64,000 bases of DNA, taken from NCBI GenBank assembly GCA_017399905.1, contig JAFQAR010000102.1, forward strand, positions 56,472-120,471. The letters are read 5' to 3'. Positions within the stretch are counted from its first letter, which is position 1. Each line of letters opens with the position of its first letter. This DNA is from Bacteroidales bacterium. GTDB lineage: Bacteria > Bacteroidota > Bacteroidia > Bacteroidales > UBA932. Below the pieces are notes generated by a model, which worked only from the letters and a program-made list of their open reading frames with translations, was not told where the DNA came from and did not search any database. Made by a program: the position numbers and the translations under genes. This document shows, one piece after another, positions 9,170-17,767 of the stretch.

Positions 9170-9538
9170 TCATGATATCGTCTTTCCGAAAGGGACAAGG
9201 GCGAGAAGAGCCATCTTGAAGTGCTGCAGGCCGAAAGGTATGCCGATGATGGTGATGCAGCAGATGACACCGAAAGTAAGGTGGGTCAGGGCGATCTCCA
9301 CACCTCCGAAGATTATCCAGATCACATTCATGATGATAGCGAGGCATCCGCTGTCATTCGGTCCCGGAATCACCTCATGTCCGAACGGCCACAAGGCGAA
9401 TGTACCGATCTTGAAAAGCTGCACACCGAACGGTATTCCGATGATGGTGATGCAGAAAAGCAGACCCATCAGATAATAATACAGGGCCACTATAAGTCCA
9501 CCGAGGACAAGCCATAAAAGATTTCCTAAAAATTTCAT
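9170..9538 (-). CDS. yccF: YccF-domain inner-membrane protein
   Basis: 122 residues made of two similar halves, each with hydrophobic helices and the motif CITIIGIPFG (near residues 29 and 93). This duplicated motif is diagnostic of the YccF/DUF307 family of small inner-membrane proteins, whose function is not established. It is the last gene of a minus-strand unit, 20 bases after the MurU-like gene. A large convergent terminator follows. Confidence 0.9.
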   Translation of the reverse strand: MKFLGNLLWLVLGGLIVALYYYLMGLLFCITIIGIPFGVQLFKIGTFALWPFGHEVIPGPNDSGCLAIIMNVIWIIFGGVEIALTHLTFGVICCITIIGIPFGLQHFKMALLALVPFGKTIS

Positions 9539-9558
9539 ATCAGTTCATTTTTAATTGT

Positions 9559-10365
9559 TCATACCATATTTTCGCTCCGGACGAATTCCTCCGCCGGACC
9601 CAAAGCATCCAGTTTGCCGACATCAAGAAGATGCAGGTCATCTGCGACAACACCATATATATTGTACAGATGACACATATCGATATAGAAGTCCACAATC
9701 GGGAAGCGCGGTTTATCAGTTGCAATATACATTCCTTTCCGCAAGGCATAGCCGTGCATGACCTCAAGGATCTCATCAGACATCACATGTATGCCGGAAA
9801 ATGCAAGTTTCAGGCACTTGGTTTCGTCGACCCACGGGCCTGCAAGCCTCATCTCCCCCGTCTTTTCGTTGACCCATCCGACCATCCTCATTGTCTGAGG
9901 GTCGAACATCAGGTAACGGGATGATTTTCTTCTGCTTACAAGCAGAGTCGCCAGAGCCTCAGGACGCACCTGAGAGGCGAACCATGAGAGGTCGCAGTCA
10001 GACAGAATGTCGACGTTATGGATCAGGAAGCTTCCACATCCTTCCAGATACTGACGGGCATGAAGGACAGCACCACCTGTCTCAAGAAGACCGGTCCTTT
10101 CATCACTGATCTGGACCATCATCTTCCCTTCCGTCATATCAGCGGCATCGCGGCATATCCATCCCTGAGATCCGATCCATTCTTCCACTTTGTCGGCAAA
10201 GTGATGAACATTGACCACCGATTCCGTAATCCCGGCAGCCATCAGCTTATGCATGACATGCTCCATAAGAGGACGTCCGCACACAGGGACCAGCGCTTTT
10301 GGAAGCGTATCGGTAATGGGCTTGAGCCTTGTGCCGAGCCCTGCGGCAAATATCATGGCCTTCAT
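9559..10365 (-). CDS. MurU-like sugar-1-phosphate nucleotidyltransferase
   Basis: 268 residues, NTP-transferase fold. The N-terminus MIFAAGLGTRLKPIT with LPKALVPVCGRPL is the classical nucleotide-binding signature, and HNVDILSDCD near residue 115 carries the metal-binding Asp. In Pseudomonas, MurU makes UDP-MurNAc from MurNAc 1-phosphate after AmgK has phosphorylated the sugar. Here the gene starts four bases after an AmgK-like kinase gene, which supports the same two-step sugar activation. A role on another sugar 1-phosphate, such as GlcNAc or a heptose, is not excluded by the sequence. Confidence 0.75.
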   Translation of the reverse strand: MKAMIFAAGLGTRLKPITDTLPKALVPVCGRPLMEHVMHKLMAAGITESVVNVHHFADKVEEWIGSQGWICRDAADMTEGKMMVQISDERTGLLETGGAVLHARQYLEGCGSFLIHNVDILSDCDLSWFASQVRPEALATLLVSRRKSSRYLMFDPQTMRMVGWVNEKTGEMRLAGPWVDETKCLKLAFSGIHVMSDEILEVMHGYALRKGMYIATDKPRFPIVDFYIDMCHLYNIYGVVADDLHLLDVGKLDALGPAEEFVRSENMV

Positions 10366-10369
10366 TGTA

Positions 10370-11782
10370 CTATGATTCGGATTCTCCGGCCTTGCCCAGA
10401 ATTACAGATGACCAGCCTTGTTCCCTGTGGGTCAGCCGGACGATTATGTCAGGATATTTTTCGGCAAGACGGGCAGCCAGATGCTCTGCGCAATATACCG
10501 AACGATGCTGTCCTCCGGTGCAGCCAAAGCTTACCATAAGGCTTGTGAATCCACGGCGCGAATAAGTCTCGACGTGCGGTTCAACTACTCCATACACATG
10601 GTCCAGGAAGCGGATTATTTCCCCGTCGTCTTCCAGAAAGCGGATGACCGGCTCATCCCTGCCCGTCAGTTTCTTATAAGGGACATATCTTCCTGGATTA
10701 TGGATGGAGCGGCAGTCAAAGACATATCCTCCCCCATTTCCGGTAAGGTCACGAGGTATACCTTTCTTATATGAAAAACTGCAGACCTTAACCTCCAGAC
10801 GTCCGTCACCGGCAGATGATGCTGACAGAGACGGAAGTTCCGTCAGCCGGCGGAGGATTCCGCACAGATACGGATACTCCTCAAAAGGTTCGGAAACAAG
10901 GTCCCTCAGCTCCGCCAAAGCGGAAGGGATCGACTCCACGAAACGTGCCTTGCCCTCCATCAGACCACGGAAACCGTAGGCTCCCAGCACCTGAAGAAGA
11001 CGGAAAAGCACAAAGATCCTCAGCCTGCTTCCGAATGTCTCGGCGTCTATGTCTGCATATGCAGAAAGGGCTTCCAGATATGCCTGAACCATCTTTTCCC
11101 TCAATTCCTTCGGATAGCCGGATCTGGCATGCCACACGAATGAAGCCACATCATAATGTATCGGTCCTCTTCTTCCACCCTGGAAATCTATGAAATACGG
11201 TTCTCCGTCACGTACCATGACGTTCCTGGACTGAAAATCCCTGTACATGAAGGTGTTTCCGACCGGGTGTCCATCGGACAGAAGGTCAGATGCCAGCTTG
11301 TCGAAATCATCCTGGAGCCTGATCTCATTGAATTCCAGACCGGAGGCCTTGAGGAAACAGTATTTGAAATAATTAAGGTCGAACATCACCGTCCTCATGC
11401 TGAATGACGGTTCCGGATAACATATGGAAAAATCCATCCCGTCCGCTCCCTCGAACTGTATCTTGGGCAGCAGGGACATCGTGCGGCAGAGCAGGTCGGG
11501 ATCCGACGAACCGAAAAGATGGACGTCTCCAAGGTCTTCCTGAAGATATGTCATTCCGTCTTCACTGACAGCCAGCACTTCCGGCACAGGAATACCTTTT
11601 TTCCTGAAATGGGCCGCTATGGTCAGAAAGGCCTTGTTCTCAAGCGGATCCGTTCCCCGGACTCCTATGCATGAGACCCCGCGTCCCTGCATCCTGCAGT
11701 ACTGTCTGTTGCTTCCGGATCCGGTCAGAGGAGTCGTCGTTTCAGGAGAAAAGCGGTATAATGTTTCGAACAGTTTTTCCAT
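10370..11782 (-). CDS. AmgK-like sugar kinase fused to RapZ C-terminal domain
   Basis: 470 residues from the ATG at 11782 (an upstream TTG only adds 12 residues). Residues 1-320 are an aminoglycoside-phosphotransferase-type kinase. The catalytic loop is YRDFQSRN with Asp182 and Asn187, and IDFQGGRRGP with Asp199 is the metal-binding segment; the DFQ...GP...YDVAS pattern is closest to AmgK, the anomeric MurNAc/GlcNAc kinase. Residues about 330-458 match the C-terminal domain of RapZ: GIPRD, YVFDCRSIHNPG, then GCTGGQHRSVY at 420-430. In E. coli this domain senses glucosamine 6-phosphate. The fusion suggests kinase activity tied to amino-sugar sensing, which is inference. First gene of a three-gene unit. 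Confidence 0.85.
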   Translation of the reverse strand: MEKLFETLYRFSPETTTPLTGSGSNRQYCRMQGRGVSCIGVRGTDPLENKAFLTIAAHFRKKGIPVPEVLAVSEDGMTYLQEDLGDVHLFGSSDPDLLCRTMSLLPKIQFEGADGMDFSICYPEPSFSMRTVMFDLNYFKYCFLKASGLEFNEIRLQDDFDKLASDLLSDGHPVGNTFMYRDFQSRNVMVRDGEPYFIDFQGGRRGPIHYDVASFVWHARSGYPKELREKMVQAYLEALSAYADIDAETFGSRLRIFVLFRLLQVLGAYGFRGLMEGKARFVESIPSALAELRDLVSEPFEEYPYLCGILRRLTELPSLSASSAGDGRLEVKVCSFSYKKGIPRDLTGNGGGYVFDCRSIHNPGRYVPYKKLTGRDEPVIRFLEDDGEIIRFLDHVYGVVEPHVETYSRRGFTSLMVSFGCTGGQHRSVYCAEHLAARLAEKYPDIIVRLTHREQGWSSVILGKAGESES

Positions 11783-11828
11783 CCGGTCAATTTTTCGCGA
11801 ATTTACAAAATTGTTCAAACAAAAAGAT

Positions 11829-11836
11829 TACATTTG
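11829..11836 (+). promoter_or_regulatory. -7 box of the pncB-pncA operon
   Basis: TACATTTG is a perfect TAnnTTTG box, 24 bases before the pncB ATG. The nearest upstream TTG (11811-11813) is only 15 bases away, shorter than usual, so the -33 element is uncertain. Confidence 0.6.
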
Positions 11837-11860
11837 TATGATAAATAAAACAATTCAGAA

Positions 11861-13345
11861 ATGCTCAACAATGCATACTGCTCGGACAAGTACCAGTACA
11901 CCATGGGAAAATCCTTTTATGACAGCGGAATGAAAGACCAGGTGGCAGTGTTCAACCTCTTCTACAGAAAGGCCCCCGAGAACAACAACTGGGCTGTAGT
12001 AAGCGGAACTGACGAAGTTATCGAAATGGTGGAGAATCTCGGAAACATGGATCCGTCGTTCTTCGAGAAATTCCTGCCGGGCGAGGAATATGCCGAATTC
12101 AGAGGCTACCTTTCCGCCATGAAGTTCACGGGCACGATCTACGCGATGCGCGAAGGGGAGATAGTATTCCCTAATCAGCCGATCATCATCATAGAAGGTC
12201 CGCTGATCGAGGCCCAGGTGCTTGAGACACCGATGCTGTGCATAATGAACCATCAGATGGCCGTAGCGACCAAGGCATCGAGGGTATGCAGGGCGACAGA
12301 CCGCCCTGTCAGCGAATTCGGTTCAAGAAGGGCACACGGTCCTTGGGCAGCCACCTACGGAGCGAAGGCGGCCGTCATAGCCGGATGCGCCAGCACATCC
12401 AACATCCTTGCCGGCGTAATGTTCGATTACGGCTCTACAGGAACTATGGCCCACAGCTTCGTCACAGCTTTCGGAAGCAGCGTGGCAGGTGAATTCAAGG
12501 CATTCGACACATACATCAAGACCCATAAGGACGAATCGATCATTCTCCTTATCGACACATATGACACACTCAGATGCGGCATCCTCAATGCAATAAAGGC
12601 CTATAAGGAAAACGGCATCGATGACAATTACGCACCTGGCTACGGAGTACGTCTCGACAGCGGAGACCTTGCATATCTTTCCATCGAATGTCGACGCATA
12701 CTGGACGAGCACGGAATGAAGAAATGCAGGATATTCGCAACCAATTCTCTCGACGAATATCTCATCACCGACCTTGAGCGTCAGGGAGCATGCATCGACT
12801 CATACGGAGTCGGCGATGCCATAGCGACATCGAAGGCGGCACCTTGCTTCGGCAATGTATACAAGCTCGTGCAGATAGACGGAGAAGCCGTACTGAAGCG
12901 TTCGGAAGACAAGATCAAGCTCATAAACCCCGGTTTCCAGATCACATACAGGATTATGATCGACGACCCTTCAAAGGGTGAGATATTCAAGGTGGACGTC
13001 ACCTGCCTCAGAGGAGACGGACTGAGCAGGAAAATCGAAGCCGGAGAGTCTTTCACAGTCTGCGACGAGTACGACAGGTACAAGAGCAAGACATTCGAAG
13101 CAGGACAATACAAAGCGCTCATAATGCAGCATAAGGTCATCGAAAACGGCAGAAGATGCGCTCCGGTACACACCCTTACGGAAAAGAAGGAGTACTACAA
13201 CAGCACGCTCATGCATTTCAGTCCGAGCGAACGCCGTCTCATCAACCCGCACTATTACAAGGTAGACATTTCAGACGACCTCTACAATCTGAAGATGGGC
13301 ATAATCAACAGAATCGTAACGGAGATAAAGGAATTCAAATTATGA
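11861..13345 (+). CDS. pncB: Nicotinate phosphoribosyltransferase
   Basis: 494 residues, the long form of the NAPRTase family. It converts nicotinate and PRPP to nicotinate mononucleotide in the Preiss-Handler route to NAD. Family blocks seen: CSDKYQYTMG at the N-terminus, EFGSRRAHGPWAA (near residue 150), AGCASTSN, and YGVRLDSGDLAYLS in the middle, which carries the phosphoribosyl-binding loop. The last four bases overlap the pncA start (ATGA), so nicotinamide deamidation and nicotinate capture are made from one message. A promoter box lies at 11829-11836. Confidence 0.95.
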   Translation: MLNNAYCSDKYQYTMGKSFYDSGMKDQVAVFNLFYRKAPENNNWAVVSGTDEVIEMVENLGNMDPSFFEKFLPGEEYAEFRGYLSAMKFTGTIYAMREGEIVFPNQPIIIIEGPLIEAQVLETPMLCIMNHQMAVATKASRVCRATDRPVSEFGSRRAHGPWAATYGAKAAVIAGCASTSNILAGVMFDYGSTGTMAHSFVTAFGSSVAGEFKAFDTYIKTHKDESIILLIDTYDTLRCGILNAIKAYKENGIDDNYAPGYGVRLDSGDLAYLSIECRRILDEHGMKKCRIFATNSLDEYLITDLERQGACIDSYGVGDAIATSKAAPCFGNVYKLVQIDGEAVLKRSEDKIKLINPGFQITYRIMIDDPSKGEIFKVDVTCLRGDGLSRKIEAGESFTVCDEYDRYKSKTFEAGQYKALIMQHKVIENGRRCAPVHTLTEKKEYYNSTLMHFSPSERRLINPHYYKVDISDDLYNLKMGIINRIVTEIKEFKL

Positions 13346-13929
13346 AGAACCACGCACTTGTAGTCGTAGACATGCTCTATGACTTCATCGACGGAAGTCT
13401 CGCATGCAGGAATGCCGGAAATGCTGTCAGGAACACACTCGGCTTCATCGATTCACAGACAAAGGGACAGGGCGGAGATGACCATGAAATCCTGGACATG
13501 TTCCCTATCCTTTTCATCCGTGACCATCACCCCGCCGACCATTCTTCATTCACAAGCCAGGGAGGAATATGGCCTTCACACTGTGTTGCAGGCACTCACG
13601 GAGGAGAGATCCATGCAGACCTGATGCCTTACGTGACAGAGGAGCTCACATTTGACAAGGGCTGTGACAGGAATGTGGAGCAATATTCCGGATTCGAAGG
13701 CATGAACGACGCCGGACAGTCATTGGGAGAAATCCTCGAACTTCTTGATACTGAAGACGTCTATGTATGCGGCATCGCAACCGAATTCTGCGTAAGGAAC
13801 ACATGTGAAGACCTTCTCAAGGCAGGATTCAAGGTCCACCTGCTGTCGGAATGTATCGCATACGTGGATTACGACGGTCATGTCAAGGCACTGAAAGAGA
13901 TGGAACAGGAGGGCATAAGTATTGAATAA
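13342..13929 (+). CDS. pncA: Nicotinamidase
   Basis: 195 residues, isochorismatase-like hydrolase fold. It hydrolyses nicotinamide to nicotinate and ammonia. The catalytic triad is visible as Asp10 (VVVDMLYDF), Lys106 (FDKGCDRN) and Cys150 (GIATEFCVRNT). Metal ligands sit in DHHPADHSSF (61-70), and WPSHCVAGTHG is the usual substrate-side block. The start is fixed by the 4-base ATGA overlap with pncB; a longer open frame upstream lies inside pncB. It supplies the substrate of PncB. Confidence 0.95.
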   Translation: MKNHALVVVDMLYDFIDGSLACRNAGNAVRNTLGFIDSQTKGQGGDDHEILDMFPILFIRDHHPADHSSFTSQGGIWPSHCVAGTHGGEIHADLMPYVTEELTFDKGCDRNVEQYSGFEGMNDAGQSLGEILELLDTEDVYVCGIATEFCVRNTCEDLLKAGFKVHLLSECIAYVDYDGHVKALKEMEQEGISIE

Positions 13930-13951
13930 TAAATAATTATTCGTACCTTTG
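13922..13951 (+). promoter_or_regulatory. Promoter of the porin gene
   Basis: TACCTTTG (13944-13951) is a perfect -7 box with TTG (13922-13924) 19 bases upstream, overlapping the end of pncA. Only 10 bases separate the box from the ATG at 13962, so the leader is very short. Confidence 0.75.
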
Positions 13952-13961
13952 CCGTCTTGTT

Positions 13962-16664
13962 ATGAAGGAAATAGTCGCAAAAATATGGGTTCCGGCCCTG
14001 CTCGTGATGATGGCTGCAGTGCAGTCATTCGGAGTCGATGCAGGCAGATCCGCCAGTCTCAGAAGGCTTGCGGATTCGCTTGTACTCGTACGTGAAGCGG
14101 ATACGACAGCCATTGCCGACTCATTTGTAACAGCCGCAGACACCATAACAATCCCTGACTCCCTCAGGGAGACCGACCCTCTCAGATACAGATATTACAT
14201 AGCCCTCAAGGATTCCACCATAAGATTCCAGATAAGGGATTCGCTCATCAATATCGGCGACACGCTTGAGCTGCACAGGCTTGACTCTCTGTATATCGTC
14301 GACTCCACGGAAGTGGCGACAGCGGAATTCAACAGATGGTATGCTTCCCTCACCCGCAAGGAAAGGAAGAGGTACGATGCCCAGCAGGCACTGCCCGGTC
14401 TCATCGCAGCCGCAAACCGCAAGCTCGAGATCAAGGACAGCATCAAGGCATACAGGGACAGCGTCAGACAGTCCATCCCGAGAGTACTTCAGGCCTATGC
14501 CATCCCGGACTCGATGTACTATAAGAGGATAATCACCTGGAAGCACGACAGAGACTTCCATAACCTCGTGGAGCTCAGGGACATGGAGGCCGACACATCA
14601 TACAACCGAAGCTTCAACGACTATCCTTTCTTCAACGAGGACCTCAACGCATCATGGTTGGGAGTCAGCGGATCTCCGGTACAGCTATATGACTATTTCA
14701 AGAGACAGAACGAGGAGAATGTGATATTCTACACTCCATATCGTATCTGGAACTACTCTGCGGAAGACCTTCCGCAATATAACACGAAGACACCTTACAC
14801 CGAGCTCGCCTACTACGGAACACTGTTCGCGAACAAGGAGAAGGAAGAATCAAACGTAAGGGTACTCACCACCCAGAACATCACTCCGGAACTCAATCTC
14901 ACACTCGAGTTCAAGAGGTATGGCGGCAACGGTATGCTGAGGAGAGAGGATACCGGCAACAGGACATTCGTCGCAGCCACCAACTACACCGGGAAGAAGT
15001 ACCTCATGCACGCAGGCTTCATCTACAACAAGGTCGAAAGAAGCGAAAACGGAGGAGTCGTCGATGAGTCATGGATAAGGGACACCGTCGTCGATTCACG
15101 TGAGATCGATGTCTACCTGCGTGACGCAAGCAACAAGATCAAGAGAAACACCGTTTTCCTTGATCAGACCTACAGGATCCCTTTCTCGTTCCTGAAGAAC
15201 ATGAAGGAACGCAAGGAAAGCAGAAGAAAGGAAGCAGTACGTGACAGCATCATGGCCAGCGGCGACTCCATCGCCATCGAAGCCATACTGGACGCAGAGC
15301 GTATAAAGGCTGCGGAAGAAGCGGCCAGACGCGACACCGTCATAACAGATACTGATGTCACGACTGCATTCATCGGCCACAGCAGCGAGTATTCCGTATT
15401 CAGAAAGACCTATACGGACAACATAACTGACGCTGCGGGAAAGGAATTCTACAATGACCGCTTTTATCTGAACCCGGCAAAGAGCAACGACTCGCTCAGG
15501 GTCATGAGACTGGAGAACAAGGTGTTCATAAGGCTCCAGCCATGGAAGGATGACGGCATAGTATCCAGACTGGATGTAGGTATCGGGGACAAGCTTGTGA
15601 ACTATTTCAGCTTCAGACCTGCTGATTATCTGCAGGGAGGCACCAATGTCATCCAGAATTCCGTATATCTTTATGCCGGAGCGAACGGTCAGTACAAGAA
15701 GTACCTGAACTGGAGCGCAAAGGGAAAATACAATTTCCTCGGCTATGAGATAAACGATTTCAACGTTGAGGCCGACATGTCATTCAGCGCCTACCCTTTC
15801 AGGCGTGACAGGAAGAGTCCGCTTACCTTGAATCTCCATTTCGAGACAAGCCTCAAGGAACCGGATTATTATCAGCAGCGTCTCTACACTAACCACTTCA
15901 AATGGGAAAACGACTTCGGCAAGATATCTGACACCCGTCTTGAAGCTTCTCTCTCCATCCCGAGGTGGGATCTGGCGGCTTCATTCGGTTATGCCTTGCT
16001 GAGCAACAACATATATTATGACAACACCGGAACGGTTCAGCAGAACTCTTCTCCGATGAGTGTCATGACAGCCGTATTGAAAAAGAATTTCCGGATATGG
16101 AAGTTCCACCTCGACCACCAGGCTATGCTGCAGCTTTCCTCAGACAGGAACGTGCTGCCGCTGCCGCTTGTGGCCTTGAATTTCAGGTACTATCTGCAGT
16201 TCGATGTCGTAAAGAACGTCATGCAGATGCAGATCGGTGCCAACGGAACATACACGACAAGATGGTATGCACCCGCATACAACCCGGTCCTCGGTGTGTT
16301 CCACAATCAGAACGTCCGTGAATACGGAAACTGCCCTTACATCGATGCATTCGTCAACATCCAGTGGAAGAAGGCGAGCATCTTCATAAAGGCGGTAAAC
16401 GTGAACATGGGATGGCCTAACAAGTCTGCGGACTACTTCTCCGCAGCCGGATACATTGCTCCGCAGAGGGCGATAAAGTTCGGAATAACCTGGCCATTCT
16501 GGGTAAGACCGGGCAAGATAAGTTCAACCAGCGGATCTGCAGGTTCCTCGACCGCGCGAGGCGGAAGGGACAGCAACGGCATGCCGGGAGGCACCGGAGC
16601 GAGAACCGGAGCTGGCGGAAGACCTGGGCCGGGAGGGCTCAGGACCGCAAGTCACACCCATTGA
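13962..16664 (+). CDS. Putative outer-membrane porin (Porin_10-like)
   Basis: 900 residues. A signal peptide (hydrophobic to about residue 24) is followed by a Ser/Asp-rich, charged region up to about residue 190. From about 195 (YNRSFNDYPFFNEDLNASWLG onward) the sequence alternates aromatic and polar residues as in beta-barrels and resembles the large Bacteroidota 'putative porin' family. Residues about 390-470 form a highly charged insert. The barrel seems to end near ITWPFWVRPG; the last 45 residues are Gly/Ser/Arg-rich and low complexity, which is odd because barrels normally end at the membrane strand. Substrate unknown. It has its own strong promoter. Confidence 0.7.
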   Translation: MKEIVAKIWVPALLVMMAAVQSFGVDAGRSASLRRLADSLVLVREADTTAIADSFVTAADTITIPDSLRETDPLRYRYYIALKDSTIRFQIRDSLINIGDTLELHRLDSLYIVDSTEVATAEFNRWYASLTRKERKRYDAQQALPGLIAAANRKLEIKDSIKAYRDSVRQSIPRVLQAYAIPDSMYYKRIITWKHDRDFHNLVELRDMEADTSYNRSFNDYPFFNEDLNASWLGVSGSPVQLYDYFKRQNEENVIFYTPYRIWNYSAEDLPQYNTKTPYTELAYYGTLFANKEKEESNVRVLTTQNITPELNLTLEFKRYGGNGMLRREDTGNRTFVAATNYTGKKYLMHAGFIYNKVERSENGGVVDESWIRDTVVDSREIDVYLRDASNKIKRNTVFLDQTYRIPFSFLKNMKERKESRRKEAVRDSIMASGDSIAIEAILDAERIKAAEEAARRDTVITDTDVTTAFIGHSSEYSVFRKTYTDNITDAAGKEFYNDRFYLNPAKSNDSLRVMRLENKVFIRLQPWKDDGIVSRLDVGIGDKLVNYFSFRPADYLQGGTNVIQNSVYLYAGANGQYKKYLNWSAKGKYNFLGYEINDFNVEADMSFSAYPFRRDRKSPLTLNLHFETSLKEPDYYQQRLYTNHFKWENDFGKISDTRLEASLSIPRWDLAASFGYALLSNNIYYDNTGTVQQNSSPMSVMTAVLKKNFRIWKFHLDHQAMLQLSSDRNVLPLPLVALNFRYYLQFDVVKNVMQMQIGANGTYTTRWYAPAYNPVLGVFHNQNVREYGNCPYIDAFVNIQWKKASIFIKAVNVNMGWPNKSADYFSAAGYIAPQRAIKFGITWPFWVRPGKISSTSGSAGSSTARGGRDSNGMPGGTGARTGAGGRPGPGGLRTASHTH

Positions 16665-16684
16665 CAGGCCGCTGAAAAGCATTT

Positions 16685-17764
16685 ATGATGAGACTGAAGG
16701 AAAAAACAGAAAGAAGACTTAAATATGTGCTCGTATCACTGATGATCATATGCATAACCCCACTCTGTGAAAGAGGAAGGATGCTTAACGGAGCACATTC
16801 CAACGACGCATTTTCAGGCAAGGACATAACATGCGTCATCGATCTGGGAGATGACATGTACGGAGGACATGGACTCGAGACCGGATTCTGCTACGAACTG
16901 CTTGGAAGATTTGCAGAAGACAACAGATGCAATGTGAACATCATCACTTCCGGCAAGAACGACAACTACCTTGATTCGCTCAGGAACGGCAAGGTCGACA
17001 TAGTCATCACACACATCGATGACATCCAGGACACGGAGGGAATCGAGCTTTCGAGAAAGTTCAATTCATGTTCGGCATGGGCCGTAGCTTCCGAAAGGGA
17101 GGCTGAACTCCGCCAGATGAACATATGGATAAGCCATATGACCGAATCTGCAGAATATGAGGGCATCGAAAGGAAGTATACAGGCTCATTCAATCCTATA
17201 AAAAGAGCCGAGAAAGGCATCAGGGCTAAGAATGTAAGCCCATACGATGACCTCCTGAAGAAATATGCCAAGGATCTCGGATGGGACTGGAGGATGCTTG
17301 CAGCCGTAGTATATCAGGAATCCAAGTTCTCCATCAATTCAAAGTCATTCAGAGGAGCTCAGGGCCTAATGCAGGTGATGCCGGGCACGGCCAGATATTA
17401 TAATGTGGATGACCTTCTCGATCCGGAGAAGAATCTCCAGGCCGGTACAAGACATCTGAAGAGACTTCAGAAGCAGTTCAGCGGCGAGGGGCTCGACCAG
17501 ATGGAAATGGTGAAGTTCACCCTGGCGGCATACAATGCAGGAGAAGGCCGTATCGCAGACTGCAGGAACTTTGCCGCATCTCAGCAGATAGACACCACCA
17601 GATGGGGTGAAATAGTCAGGATCATTCCGTTGATGAGGGAGGATTCGATTCTTGAAAACGAGAATGTGAAGCTGGGTAAGTTCCAGGGCTATGAGACCAT
17701 AGCATATATCGACAGCATCATGGAACTCTATGATGCGATCTGCAGGATCTGTCCGGAAGCATAA
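16685..17764 (+). CDS. MltF-like membrane lytic transglycosylase
   Basis: 359 residues. A hydrophobic segment (residues 13-27) is an anchor or signal without a clear lipobox. Residues about 45-165 look like a reduced periplasmic solute-binding module, as in MltF. Residues about 190-345 are the SLT lysozyme-like domain with YQESKF (catalytic Glu212), GAQGLMQVMPGTA and AAYNAGEGR. Enzymes of this type cleave the MurNAc-GlcNAc bond and release anhydro-muropeptides, so it may feed cell-wall sugar recycling. It follows the porin gene by 20 bases and converges on a permease gene with a 3-base gap. Confidence 0.85.
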   Translation: MMRLKEKTERRLKYVLVSLMIICITPLCERGRMLNGAHSNDAFSGKDITCVIDLGDDMYGGHGLETGFCYELLGRFAEDNRCNVNIITSGKNDNYLDSLRNGKVDIVITHIDDIQDTEGIELSRKFNSCSAWAVASEREAELRQMNIWISHMTESAEYEGIERKYTGSFNPIKRAEKGIRAKNVSPYDDLLKKYAKDLGWDWRMLAAVVYQESKFSINSKSFRGAQGLMQVMPGTARYYNVDDLLDPEKNLQAGTRHLKRLQKQFSGEGLDQMEMVKFTLAAYNAGEGRIADCRNFAASQQIDTTRWGEIVRIIPLMREDSILENENVKLGKFQGYETIAYIDSIMELYDAICRICPEA

Positions 17765-17767
17765 TCC

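Noticed and set aside
10018-10539. 173-residue open frame on the plus strand opposite the MurU-like and kinase genes
   Set aside because: Antisense to two well-supported genes; no domain.
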